Source of the DNA: Uliginosibacterium sp.
GTDB taxonomy: Bacteria; Pseudomonadota; Gammaproteobacteria; Burkholderiales; Rhodocyclaceae
Direction of reading: 5' to 3'
DNA: 64,000 nucleotides
Assembly (NCBI GenBank): GCA_016718265.1
Contig: JADKDZ010000002.1
Location: 434,001-498,000, forward strand
The position numbers and the translations under genes are program-made. Below are positions 26,499 through 37,945 of this stretch, in pieces. Within the stretch, counting starts at the first letter, position 1. Every line of letters starts with the position of its first letter. The notes under the pieces were generated by a model. That model saw only the letters and a list, made by a program, of their open reading frames with translations, had not been told where the DNA came from and did not search any database.

Positions 26499-26737
26499 GG
26501 TAGCCCCTCAAGTACTCGTGGCAAATCAGATTCACGGTTTCACGCAGGCTTCTGATCCATGCCGACGAGCATCAGCAATCCACAAGAACAGGCGACGCGC
26601 GAAGGCGTATCAACGCCGGATGAACAAAGTCTGTGCTCTGTCATCTTCATGGGTCTGTACGCTGTCGCACGCAATGGCAGGCAGGTCGGCGAGCATACTC
26701 AAGCGATGACAAAGCCAGCCTCTTGCGCCTGATCGCC

Positions 26738-28065
26738 ATGTCGATGCCGTTCTGGTCGTTATTCTTGGGCGTCTTGATGATTACGATGCTGCTGGTCGGC
26801 AAGGGGCTCACACGCTTGCCGCTGAGCAATGCCATGGTCTACCTCGGCGTGGGCTATCTGCTCGGTCCGGGGGGCCTGAATGTCATTTCACTCGATCCGA
26901 CGCGCCACGCGCAATTGCTGGAAGGCGTGGCCCAGATCGCGCTGCTGATCTCCCTGTTCTGGTCGGGCTGAAAATGGGCAGCGTGCCACTGCTCGATGGG
27001 CGCTGGATCCTGCCTTTGCGCCTGGCATTTGTCACGATGGCGATCACCGTCGGGCTCATTACCCTCGTGGGCATGTGGGGATTGGGGCTCTCTATGGGGG
27101 CCGCGGTGCTACTGGGCGGTATTCTGGCACCCACCGACCCGGTCCTCGCATCTGGCGTGCAAACACGCGGGGGCGTGTCACCCGATCACCTGCGATTCAG
27201 CCTGACCGGCGAAGGGGGCTTGAACGATGCCACGGCGTTTCCATTTGTCTTGCTCGGCCTCGGGCTCCTGGGCAAGTACGATCTGGGTGCGCACGCCTGG
27301 CGTTGGTGGGCGGTTGATGTGTTCTGGTCGATGGGTGCGGGGCTCCTTATCGGCGCCACACTTGGAGCACTGCTTGGCAGACTCGTCGTACGGCTGCGGA
27401 CGCGTCATCAGCAGGCCGTGGGCTTCGATGAATTCCTGTCCTTGGGCTTGATGGCGGCCGCATATGGTGCCGCACAGATCTGCCTCGCCTCCGGCTTTCT
27501 AGCCGTGCTTGCGGCGGGCCTGGCGCTGCAGCGCGTTCAGGAGCAACCCCGGACACACACCCGTGCGGATGCCAACCCTGCGCGGGCAGGGGGGGCTGCC
27601 GCAGGCCTTGCGGTCGACCCTGACCATGCAAGTGCAGCGATGTCCGAAGCCGTACAGGGCTTCAATGAGCAGCTTGAGAAACTCGCCGAGCTGGCTGGGG
27701 TTCTGATCGTCGGGGTGATCCTGCCCCATGCTTTGAAGGCAGCGCAGGGATCACATGCGCTGTGGTGGTTCATTCCCTTGCTCTTTACTGTGCTGCGAAC
27801 CATTGCGGTCTCGCTTGGCATGCTCGGCGAGCGAACCGGAGACCGCATGGCGGTGCCGCAGCGCGCAATGATCTCGTGGTTCGGCATCCGGGGGATAGGG
27901 TCGGTGTTCTACCTGATGTTTGCCCTCCGGCATGGCGTGAGTGGACATCTGGCGCAACAACTCATCTCGTTCGCACTGGTGACGGTGGCAGCCTCCATCG
28001 TGGTGCATGGAGTTTCGGTGCGGCTGCTGATGCAGTGGTATATGCGGCGCAAGGCCGAGGGCTAG
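26738..28065 (+). pseudogene. CPA1/NhaP-type Na+/H+ antiporter with a frame change
   Basis: Two adjoining frames together make one antiporter. The first (26738-26971) gives SLFLGVLMITMLLVGKGL and NAMVYLGVGYLLGPGGLNVI up to IALLISLF. The second, whose reading must begin near 26962, gives VGLKMGSVPLLDGRWILPLR and then the conserved GILAPTDPVLASGVQ and LTGEGGLNDATAFPFV cores of NhaP-type exchangers, ending at 28065. One base appears to be missing around 26960, inside the expected LF(S)VGLKMG. If real it disables the gene; if a sequence error, the product is a normal antiporter of about 440 residues. The second half also has a hydrophilic insert (residues rich in Gly/Ala/Asp near 27550-27620). 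Confidence 0.75.
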
Positions 28066-28170
28066 CACCGTGTCCGCGTCCGCTATGTGCTGGATCGCAC
28101 AGACGGCGCAGCAGGCATCGCAGACACTGGCTGTGTGGCTGGCGTAATGGCTGCTTATCCGGGAGACATC

Positions 28171-28977
28171 ATGAATCAAACAATGCTTCACGTGTTCGGG
28201 CTTGCGGGCTTGGTGTTGAGCACACATGCGTTTGCGCAGGTCACGTTCTACGAAGGCGAAGAATTCCATGGCCGCGCATTTACAACCAGCCGGCTCGTCC
28301 GGGACTTTGAACGCACCGGCTTTAACGACCGCGCCTCGTCCGTTGTCGTCAGCAAGGGCAGCTGGGAAGTTTGCGAAGATGCGCAATTCGATGGCCAGTG
28401 CGTCGTACTCCGCCGGGGGAGTTACGATTCCTTGCGCGAGCTGGGGCTGGAAAACAGAATCTCGTCTGCACGGCAGTTGAATGAGCGCAGGCGCTATGAC
28501 AACGAAGTCTCGCCGCCACGCGCGACACCCACGTATGAGTTCAGGCGGCGTCCGAGTGAGCGGGTCTATGAGGCACGCGTCACCTCGGTGCGAGCGGTCA
28601 TGGGCTCGCCTTCCGAGCGTTGCTGGGTCGAACGTCAGCAGGTCAATGAGCCGGACCACGGCGAGCGCAATGTGGGCGGAGCCGTGGTGGGCGCTATCAT
28701 AGGCGGCATCCTCGGGCATCAGGTCGGTGGCGGCAGTGGCAAAGATATCGCCACCGCTGGCGGCGCAGTCGTTGGCGCGGCGATAGGCTCGAATGCGGGT
28801 CGGAATGGCGGGGGAAGCTATGATCGCGAAGTCCGTCGCTGTGAAACCTTCGCCAGCGGCCCACCCGAGTACTGGGACGTAACCTACGAATTCCGTGGCA
28901 AGCAGCATCGTTTGCAGATGAGTGAGCCACCCGCGCAAACCATCTCTGTGAATCAGTATGGCGAGCCCCGCCAGTGA
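28171..28977 (+). CDS. Beta/gamma-crystallin and glycine-zipper envelope protein
   Basis: A 268-residue exported protein. A signal peptide (MNQTMLHVFGLAGLVLSTHA then FA) is followed by a beta/gamma-crystallin-type domain (VTFYEGEEFHGRAFTT, SWEVCEDAQFDGQCVVLRRG), a charged linker, and a glycine-zipper 2TM segment (VGGAVVGAIIGGILGHQVGG and GGAVVGAAIGSNAG), then a C-terminal WDVTYEFRGKQHRLQMSEPP part typical of this lipoprotein family. A GGGAGA ribosome site precedes ATG 28171. Probably an outer-membrane or periplasmic stress protein; no enzymatic role is seen. Confidence 0.82.
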   Translation: MNQTMLHVFGLAGLVLSTHAFAQVTFYEGEEFHGRAFTTSRLVRDFERTGFNDRASSVVVSKGSWEVCEDAQFDGQCVVLRRGSYDSLRELGLENRISSARQLNERRRYDNEVSPPRATPTYEFRRRPSERVYEARVTSVRAVMGSPSERCWVERQQVNEPDHGERNVGGAVVGAIIGGILGHQVGGGSGKDIATAGGAVVGAAIGSNAGRNGGGSYDREVRRCETFASGPPEYWDVTYEFRGKQHRLQMSEPPAQTISVNQYGEPRQ

Positions 28978-29037
28978 AGCCGCGACCGCTTCTGGCCTCG
29001 GACGCCTTTCTCCCCCGTACGCCGAGGTGACGCGAAA

Positions 29038-29769
29038 ATGATTGAGCCCCTGTTGCTGACTGCGGCGCGGCTGTGCACCTTCGAGCAGGACAAACCGCTG
29101 ACCAATGCCAGCAGCTTCTTCTTTGAACGTGACGAACGCCTGTTTCTGGTGACCAGTCGTCATGTCATGATTGACGAGGCCAGCAAGCACTTCCCGAATC
29201 GTATCGAGATCGAGCTGCACACCGATCCGGATAACATGGCCAGTTCAACCGGCTTTTCAATTCTGCTCTACCGCGATGGCAAGAGCACCTGGCGCCAGGG
29301 GAAGGATACTTCCGGCGAGGTTGATGTGGCCGTCATCGAAATCGATCGCGGCGCCTTGCCTTCTACCGCTGTCTATCGCGCCTTTACGCCCGAGCATCTG
29401 CATCGGCCAGGGAGTCACGTCGCGGCAGGTTGCTCGCTGCTTGTCGTCGGATTTCCGCTGGGCTTTCACGACACGCTGCATCACATGCCCGTAGTGCGCC
29501 ACGCGATCATTGCTTCATCGTTCGGCCTGCGTTTTCAGGGCCAGGGTTACTTCCTCACCGATGCGCGCACGCATCGCGGCACCAGTGGCGCACCGGTTGT
29601 GATGCAGTCCCCCTCAGCCTCGCCTGTGCGAGGAGACTTGCCGTGGATTCTGCTGGGGGTGCATTCAGCGCGACTGGATGTGGGCACGCGAGACATGGAA
29701 CTGGACGAAGCACTGGGTCTCAATTGCGCCTGGTATGCCGACATACTTATGACCTTGACGGAATCGTGA
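29038..29769 (+). CDS. Trypsin-like serine protease (cytosolic or leaderless)
   Basis: A 243-residue chymotrypsin-fold protease. The triad is visible: His42 in LVTSRHVMI, Asp96 in GEVDVAVIEI and Ser183 in HRGTSGAPVV. There is no signal peptide and no PDZ domain, so it is not DegP itself but a stand-alone peptidase of the same clan. A GAGGTGA ribosome site lies seven bases before the ATG. It stands between two stress-related small genes. Substrates unknown. Confidence 0.82.
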   Translation: MIEPLLLTAARLCTFEQDKPLTNASSFFFERDERLFLVTSRHVMIDEASKHFPNRIEIELHTDPDNMASSTGFSILLYRDGKSTWRQGKDTSGEVDVAVIEIDRGALPSTAVYRAFTPEHLHRPGSHVAAGCSLLVVGFPLGFHDTLHHMPVVRHAIIASSFGLRFQGQGYFLTDARTHRGTSGAPVVMQSPSASPVRGDLPWILLGVHSARLDVGTRDMELDEALGLNCAWYADILMTLTES

Positions 29770-29908
29770 CGACTGCGCGCTTCCCTCACAGCACCGCTCT
29801 CGCAGTCATCACTTCAAAATGGGAGGCTGGTCATGATGATCACCCCTGCCCGAACAGTGTTCCCCGAGTCCGCGGTGCGCTTTCTCAGCGCTCCGCCCTG
29901 GCGAATAC

Positions 29909-30265
29909 ATGTCTGCACCACAGCTCGCCTACTTTCAGGGGCTGCTGCATGCAGAACGCGACTCACTGATTCAGTCGGCGCACGATACCGAACATCATCT
30001 TCAGGAATTCGAGGCGACCCCCGATCCTTCAGACCGCGCATCGGTGGAAGAAGATCACTCGCTGGAACTGCGCGTACGCGACCGTGAACGCAAGCACATG
30101 CATACGATCGACGCGGTGCTGCAACGGATTGAAGACGGTCGCTATGGCTGGTGCGAAGAGACTGGCGAGCCTATCGGCCTTGCGCGCTTGTTGGCGCGCC
30201 CGACGGCGACCCTGTCGCTCGAAGCACAACTCCGTCATGAATCCAGACGAAGAATGCAGGCCTGA
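29909..30265 (+). CDS. DksA/TraR-like protein lacking the zinc finger
   Basis: A 118-residue DksA-type protein: an N-terminal coiled coil (FQGLLHAERDSLIQSAHDTE; DRASVEEDHSLELRVRDRER), then ALQRIEDGRYG-like LQRIEDGRYGWCEETGEPIG and LARLLARPTATLSLEAQLRHE. Only one cysteine remains where DksA has four, so zinc binding is lost, as in some alternative DksA proteins. Asp residues at the coiled-coil tip (near DPSDRAS) resemble those that enter the RNA polymerase secondary channel. It may modulate transcription under stress or zinc limitation. The ribosome site before ATG 29909 is weak, so the start is less sure. Confidence 0.82.
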   Translation: MSAPQLAYFQGLLHAERDSLIQSAHDTEHHLQEFEATPDPSDRASVEEDHSLELRVRDRERKHMHTIDAVLQRIEDGRYGWCEETGEPIGLARLLARPTATLSLEAQLRHESRRRMQA

Positions 30266-30397
30266 GCGCGGCCGCATGGCCGCACCGCAAAACATTCAGC
30301 CTGTGGGTTCGCTTCCGCACAGATCGACGTCCCGCTTCCCTCTATGGTGAGTCAAGTACGCGGGATACCCTGTGCCTGATGTGAAAGGATACTTATC

Positions 30398-30688
30398 ATG
30401 GGAATGACGAAAGAGTACATCGAGAAGATGGATGTTCAGCTCAAGAAGTGGGATGCGGACTTTGAAGCGCTTGCCGCAGAAGGCCGACAGGTCGCCCTGG
30501 ATGCCCGTGCAGGGTTCTACGAGCGGATCAAGACGCTGCGCGTCGGGCGGAACGCGGCGCAGAAGTCCTTCCGTGAGTTCCGGACCGCTGCAGATGCGGC
30601 CGGCGCTGACATGCATGCCGGCATGGAAGCCGCATGGGAGTCCATGCGCAAAGCGCTGGAGAAGGCGTCCGCTGAGCTCCGCAAGTGA
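30398..30688 (+). CDS. Small helical coiled-coil protein, unknown function
   Basis: A 96-residue, highly charged, almost entirely helical protein (MTKEYIEKMDVQLKKWDADF; GADMHAGMEAAWESMRKALE). Apolipoprotein-like amphipathic repeats of this kind occur in small uncharacterised proteobacterial proteins. A clear AAAGGA ribosome site precedes the ATG. No signal peptide or membrane span. It lies between the DksA-like and BON genes, in what looks like a run of stress-associated genes. I do not recognise a specific function. Confidence 0.7.
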   Translation: MGMTKEYIEKMDVQLKKWDADFEALAAEGRQVALDARAGFYERIKTLRVGRNAAQKSFREFRTAADAAGADMHAGMEAAWESMRKALEKASAELRK

Positions 30689-30749
30689 GCGTCAGGGCCG
30701 TTCTTTTGCAGCGTGGTTTGAAGTGAATCAACTTACAGCAGAGGTCATC

Positions 30750-31399
30750 ATGAAAACAAGTTTCGCGACAAAGACAGAACATGCTTCAGCGCGCATGCCC
30801 GCATTCCATCGCCTAGTGATCATCGGAGCATGATTGCCAGCCTGAGATTGGCTTGTCCCGGGGCGATGGCGGAGGATGCCATGCCCAAAGCAACTAGCGA
30901 CGGCGTGGTTGCCGCGGTTGCAGACACCGCCATCACGGCAAAGGTCAAGACAACGCTGATGAGCGTGGACAGCCTCAACAAGTCAGACATCAGTGTGACC
31001 ACCACCAATGGCGTGGTCACGCTCGAAGGCACCGCAAGCAGTGCGGATGCCAAAGTAATTGCCGGTACGGATACGCTCAAGGTCGAGGGGGTGAAGAGCG
31101 TCGATAACAACCTGAAGGTGGCTGCGAGCAGTGCCGTCGAGGCCAAGACGCGTGATGCTGTCGCGAAAACCGGCCGTGTCGTCAGCGACAGTTGGATCAC
31201 CACCAAGGTGAAGTCCGAAATACTGGCTGACAGCATGAGCAAGGGATTCAAGGTTAGTGTGAAGACGCTGCACGGCGTGGTGGTACTCAGTGGTTCCTTA
31301 GCGAGCCAGGACGCCATAGAACACGTGAAAGACATCGTGGCCAAGGTCAAGGGTGTGAAGAGCGTTGAAGTTTCGGCGATCACCATTGCCAGCAAGTAA
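30750..31399 (+). pseudogene. BON-domain (OsmY-like) periplasmic protein, frame change in the signal peptide
   Basis: Two BON domains (AITAKVKTTLMSVDSLNKSD with VTTTNGVVTLEGTAS; WITTKVKSEILADSMSKGFK with VKTLHGVVVLSGSLAS) identify an OsmY-like periplasmic protein. The best start is ATG 30750, nine bases after an AGAGG ribosome site; its frame gives MPAFHRLVIIGA and stops at 30833. The next frame begins MIASLRLACPGAMAEDAMPK at 30830, which reads as the rest of the same signal peptide and cleavage site. A 1-base indel near 30825-30833 would join them. Either the gene is broken or restarts at ATG 30830 with a shortened leader. Confidence 0.75.
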
Positions 31400-31470
31400 C
31401 GGGCTGGGAATGCCACGTGCGCCGACCGCCACCCCTGAAGACGAAAATGGCGGGCTTCTCGCCTCTCTGG

Positions 31471-31532
31471 AGAGCCGCATGCAGGGGCCTTCTTCAGGCA
31501 GTTGCCTGAAGAAGACCGCTGCATGCGGCTCT
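31471..31532. repeat. Large near-perfect hairpin
   Basis: Outer arms AGAGCCGCATGCAG (31471-31484) and CTGCATGCGGCTCT (31519-31532) enclose inner arms CTTCTTCAGGCA (31489-31500) and TGCCTGAAGAAG (31503-31514): 26 paired positions in 62 bases, with only a short unpaired step between them. It lies 70 bases after the BON gene and has no T-run. A smaller hairpin with the same TGCCTGAAGA core occurs at 32172-32215. Confidence 0.8.
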
Positions 31533-31766
31533 TCAAGGGGTGCGGCGCAGGGTCGTTTGAGTGCCTTGTTCCGCATCCTCGATCCGGCATGCTCGTCCCG
31601 TATGCTCGCCGCAATCCGCTCGCTGTCGTGTCTGACCGGCGCTCTCCTGGTGGGGTTTGCGCGTGCTGAAACCGCAGCAATGAGCCCGCTTGCAGCGGAT
31701 ATCGGCCCATGCCTGATGCGCAAGCTCTCTGCACAGTCGTTTGTCGACCATTCCGGAACAGGAGTC

Positions 31767-32162
31767 ATGATGCCGCGAAGTATCTGGTGTGCCAGACGCA
31801 CGCCTCGGCACGTAGCGGTCAAGGCACTGCTTCTGGAGATAGACAGGCCGGTCGTCAAGCTTGCAGTCGGCGTTCTGCCTGCGGCAGCGACGGCGCAGGC
31901 GCAAGAACAGGCTGCCGGCAGGGTGCGCACTTCGGGCATCAATGACATGGCATCCGGCCAGCGGGGCGGCTTGCGCGCGCGCCAAGGTGTGGGTCAGCGC
32001 AGCCTGCAGCAGCTGCGCAACGTCGCACGCGAACAGGGCTTGAAGGGGCGATTGTCGATGAACAAAGCGCAGCTGGAGAAGGCACTGCAGCACCGTCACG
32101 ACAGTGAGGCGCCGACCGACCTTGCCGCGCATGAAGCAACCGTGGCCGATAACGGACCTTGA
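31767..32162 (+). CDS. Rho-N-like small basic protein
   Basis: A 131-residue basic protein starting at ATG 31767, right after an AGGAG ribosome site. The clearest region, SLQQLRNVAREQGLKGRLSM followed by NKAQLEKAL, resembles the N-terminal helix-extended-loop-helix domain of Rho termination factor (a SAP-like fold), found alone in many small bacterial proteins. The N-terminal half (LLEIDRPVVKLAVGVLPAAA) is hydrophobic in part but not a clear signal peptide. The frame stays open upstream to 31365 without protein-like sequence. Nucleic-acid binding is possible. Hairpins flank the gene on both sides. Confidence 0.55.
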   Translation: MMPRSIWCARRTPRHVAVKALLLEIDRPVVKLAVGVLPAAATAQAQEQAAGRVRTSGINDMASGQRGGLRARQGVGQRSLQQLRNVAREQGLKGRLSMNKAQLEKALQHRHDSEAPTDLAAHEATVADNGP

Positions 32163-32171
32163 TTGCTTGAA

Positions 32172-32215
32172 GACTGCCTGAAGAGCCGCTCTGGGTAAGC
32201 GTCTTCAGGCAGGTC
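32172..32215. repeat. Hairpin sharing the TGCCTGAAGA core
   Basis: Arms GACTGCCTGAAGAGCCGCT and AGCGTCTTCAGGCAGGTC pair with two single-base bulges, 10 bases after the Rho-N-like stop. The core matches the inner stem of the hairpin at 31471-31532. No T-run follows, so it may be a repeat element rather than a terminator. Confidence 0.65.
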
Positions 32216-32236
32216 TTGCGCATTGCCCGCAGCGCG

Positions 32237-32647
32237 TTACGGATTGATCGGCACAGACTTTGATTGTGATGCCGTCTTGCCACGCGCGCTGGCGGTGACT
32301 TTGAACGTCACTGAACCGGTTTGTGCTGCGGTAAAACTGAGTGTGGACTCATAGTCGCCATCCCCTTGCGATGACCGCGCCACGGGGGCACCGGCGTCCT
32401 GCAGCCATGTATAGCTGATCTCGCTTGCCGCGATGCCGCCTGTCGTGGCGACTTTCACGTTCAATGCGACGGGCTGGCCGACCTGGCCACCGCTGGGGCC
32501 GTCCAGCGCCGTGATGGTGATGGAATCTGGCAGCACATCGGGGCCCGCGTCGCCACCGCCGCCACAGGCGCTGAGCATCGCCATGGATGCCAGCAGCGCG
32601 AGGATTGTGCGTTTGGGGAAGAAATCAGGGCTTGTCGTGGTGAACAT
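32237..32647 (-). CDS. Ig/PKD-like lipoprotein
   Basis: A 136-residue lipoprotein: signal peptide RTILALLASMAMLSACGGGG with lipobox LSAC near residue 28, a Gly/Asp linker, then one Ig-like beta domain (ITALDGPSGGQVGQPVALNV, ISYTWLQDAGAPV, STLSFTAAQTGSVTFKVTAS) as in PKD/cadherin-type folds. An AAGGAG ribosome site sits eight bases before the ATG. Likely outer-membrane anchored; ligand unknown. It lies downstream of the hybrid kinase gene on the same strand, separated by about 250 empty bases. Confidence 0.8.
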   Translation of the reverse strand: MFTTTSPDFFPKRTILALLASMAMLSACGGGGDAGPDVLPDSITITALDGPSGGQVGQPVALNVKVATTGGIAASEISYTWLQDAGAPVARSSQGDGDYESTLSFTAAQTGSVTFKVTASARGKTASQSKSVPINP

Positions 32648-32900
32648 GGTCAGTCTCCTTAATAATTTGTCATGCCATCAATATGATCCGGCAGTGGACT
32701 CGCAGCGAACTGTCGCGCCCACGCGTCGTGAATCCGGCCACCTGGCCGGCCATTCATACGAATCGTGATCCGAACGGCATGCGCCGTCTGTTCGCTGGCA
32801 CCCATATGCCCGCGATGGAGCGAGGCGGATAAGCGCAGCATCCACGCCGAAATCGCAGCGCTCGCAATGCAGCTTCTTCAGTGCTGCGGCTCCCGGCGGC

Positions 32901-35078
32901 TCAAGGCTTTGGCATGGATAGCCACTTCAGCACTGTTTCGTACAGCGTCTGTGGCTTGACGGGCTTGATGATGAAATCATTCATGCCGGCACTGATGCAG
33001 CGGGCTTTGTCCTCCGCGAAGGCGTTGGCGGTCATGGCAACGATCGGGACGTCTCTGCCGTTGGGCAACTGACGAATCCTTCGGGTCGCTTCCAGGCCGT
33101 CCATTCTGGGCATCTGCATGTCCATCAGGATCAAGTCGTAACCAGTCCGGGATAGAAGCTCGACGGCCTCGGAGCCGTCTTCGGCCGTGTCCGCGCCGAG
33201 TCCAACGTCTTCGAGCATCATCAGACCGATCTCGCGGTTGGTGGGCTCATCCTCTACCAATAGGATGCGGCACCTGGCGCAATCCCGCTTCAACATGGTC
33301 TCGACCTCGCGATCCCGCGATCCTGTCGCCGCAGGCAAGGGGTCGGCACCTCGGCTGAGTCTGGTGGTAAACCAGAATGTGCTCCCCATGCCAGGCGTAC
33401 TGTCGGCGCCTGACTCTCCCCCCATCAACTGGGCGATTCGCCGCGTGATGGCGAGACCCAGACCGGTCCCCCCATATCGCCGTGTCGTCGTGTTGTCGGC
33501 CTGTTCAAATGCGCTGAACAGTCGCGGCAAGGTCGCAGCATCAATGCCGATCCCGCTATCCTGAACTTCAAAGCGGATCAGCACGGATTCTGATGCGTAC
33601 TCGATCGCCTTGACACGCAGGGTAATCGTGCCGCGCTCGGTGAATTTCACGGCATTCGCGGCGTAGTTGAGCAGCGCCTGCTGCAGCCGGGTCGGGTCTC
33701 CCAGCAAGCGGGGCAGGGTGTCCTGTACGTCTATCTGCAGTGACAGATGCTTGGCCTCCGCACTGCCTTTCAGCATGGCCGCCACCTTACTCAAGATAGC
33801 CTCGACACTGACGTGCACTTCTTCCAGCGCGAACTTGCCGGCGTCGATCTTGGAGAGGTCCAGCACGGCATTGATGATGCCAAGCAAGTGCTCTCCTGCC
33901 ACCTCCAGTTTGTCCAAGCGCTCAGCCTGGTCAGGAGAAAGTCCGGCGCGCCGGATCAGATGCGCCATGCCGGTAATCGCGTTGAGCGGCGTGCGGATCT
34001 CGTGACTCATATTGGCGAGGAAGGCGCTCTTGGCCACATTCGCCGATTCGGCGGCCTGCTTGGCGATCCGCAATGCCTCGGTCTGCTCGTCCACCATTGC
34101 CCGCAAGTGCTGGCGGTGATGCTCGAGCTCGGCCAAGGTGTCGCGCAGGGTCTCTTCGGTGATCATCCGCTCCAGTTCTCCGGCTGCGCGGATCCCGACG
34201 AGCTTGAGGATGGATTCTGCATACGGACGACTTCGCAGCGGCTGCTTGCCGGCGACCCTGATCGAGCCGATCGGCCGCGCGGCGTGATTGAAGAGCGTTG
34301 TGCCAATGAAGCTTTCTGCGCACAGGGCATGCGTTCCCGGATCATTCAGGGTAGCACTTGGCGCGAGGGCGGCCAGACATCCGTCATGCCAGATCGCAAG
34401 CGCTCGGGCGCTGCGTCCGTCGCCGTCAAAACGCTCGATGCAGACGTAGCTCATATCCAGGCTGGCGGCGATATGGCCAACCAGCTTTTCGAAGAATGCC
34501 TCGCTGGTGGTGCCGGCGCTGGTCTGTGCCAGAAAATCACGAATGTTCTCGGCCTTCTTGCGCTCGGTGATGTCTTCCTGGATACCCACGTAGTGCGTGA
34601 TCTCTCCATCGCGGCGCACCGGCGTGACGATCTGGAATTCCGTATAGATTTCGCCATTCTTGCGGCGGTTGATCATCTCGCCCCGCCAGGTTCGCCCGCT
34701 TGCCAGCGTCAGTGCAAGTTGTGCATACGTTGCGCGGGGGGTCTGCCCGGACTGCTGGAAGCGCGGATTCCTGCCGATCACTTCCTGGTTTGAATAGCCG
34801 GAAATGGTGCTGAATGCGGCATTGGCATACTCGATCGTGCCGGCCAGATCGGTGATGACAATGCTGTGAGGCGTTTGCTCCAGGGCCAGGGCCAGCTTGT
34901 GTACGTCTTCTCCGGCTTCCCGCAGCTTGCAGTTCTGCATCTCCAGCTCGATCTGATGAACTTGCAGCTCGTGCAGCAGACGGTGTGCATCCGAGTCGCT
35001 GACAACCGGGGCAGGTGTTCCTTGCGCCAGTTGTTCCTCGGCGCGCTGGCGCAACTCCATCAAACCATTCTTGTACAT
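32901..35078 (-). CDS. PAS-GAF hybrid histidine kinase with receiver
   Basis: A soluble 725-residue hybrid kinase. Order: coiled start, PAS (ALEQTPHSIVITDLAGTIEY; ATYAQ; GIQEDITERKKAE) near 65-185, GAF-like (LDMSYVCIERFDGDGRSARA) near 190-320, HisKA (NMSHEIRTPLNAITGMAHLI, His near 361), HATPase (NYAANAVKFTE, DSGIGID, RRYGGTGLGLAITRRIAQLM) and a receiver (RILLVEDEPTNREIG; Asp in LILMDMQMPRMDGLE; Lys in IIKPVK). GGGAGGG precedes the ATG. No membrane span, so the signal is cytoplasmic. It follows the CheB-CheR fusion by 57 bases on the same strand and probably works with it. Confidence 0.9.
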   Translation of the reverse strand: MYKNGLMELRQRAEEQLAQGTPAPVVSDSDAHRLLHELQVHQIELEMQNCKLREAGEDVHKLALALEQTPHSIVITDLAGTIEYANAAFSTISGYSNQEVIGRNPRFQQSGQTPRATYAQLALTLASGRTWRGEMINRRKNGEIYTEFQIVTPVRRDGEITHYVGIQEDITERKKAENIRDFLAQTSAGTTSEAFFEKLVGHIAASLDMSYVCIERFDGDGRSARALAIWHDGCLAALAPSATLNDPGTHALCAESFIGTTLFNHAARPIGSIRVAGKQPLRSRPYAESILKLVGIRAAGELERMITEETLRDTLAELEHHRQHLRAMVDEQTEALRIAKQAAESANVAKSAFLANMSHEIRTPLNAITGMAHLIRRAGLSPDQAERLDKLEVAGEHLLGIINAVLDLSKIDAGKFALEEVHVSVEAILSKVAAMLKGSAEAKHLSLQIDVQDTLPRLLGDPTRLQQALLNYAANAVKFTERGTITLRVKAIEYASESVLIRFEVQDSGIGIDAATLPRLFSAFEQADNTTTRRYGGTGLGLAITRRIAQLMGGESGADSTPGMGSTFWFTTRLSRGADPLPAATGSRDREVETMLKRDCARCRILLVEDEPTNREIGLMMLEDVGLGADTAEDGSEAVELLSRTGYDLILMDMQMPRMDGLEATRRIRQLPNGRDVPIVAMTANAFAEDKARCISAGMNDFIIKPVKPQTLYETVLKWLSMPKP

Positions 35079-35135
35079 GGTCGCCCTCCCGGGTCGCTGA
35101 CATTCATCGCAGCTGCGTACGGCTGCAAGCGGAAC

Positions 35136-37694
<2,559 letters not shown>

Positions 37695-37945
37695 GGCGTT
37701 ACGTCCGCCCGGTGGCGAGCGAGTGGCGCCGCTCAGAGCGCGAGCCTGCGTCGCGGGAACAGGCCTCAGGGATCTTCTTTCGAGGGGGCATTGCGGCGGT
37801 CATCACTAAGGTGGAGAGGCATGCTGACCGCGCGATGCTACTCCCCGCGTCGCGGTTGGTCACGCTCATTTGCCGCAGCCAGCCGCGATGCCTGCATGAA
37901 AGTCATTCCAATTCAAAGCGGAGCGCTGCAGTGCGTGGCAAATGC
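37695..37945. other. Intergenic region, nothing recognised
   Basis: About 250 bases between the end of the cyclopropane synthase gene and the start of CheB-CheR, both on the minus strand. No gene, terminator or operator is evident. Confidence 0.4.

Noticed and set aside
31365..31766. Upstream extension of the Rho-N-like gene through the large hairpin
   Set aside because: The extension reads through an inverted repeat and lacks protein-like composition; a good ribosome site marks 31767.
33747..34793. 348-codon plus-strand open frame opposite the PAS-GAF kinase
   Set aside because: Antisense shadow; low-complexity, no start signals.
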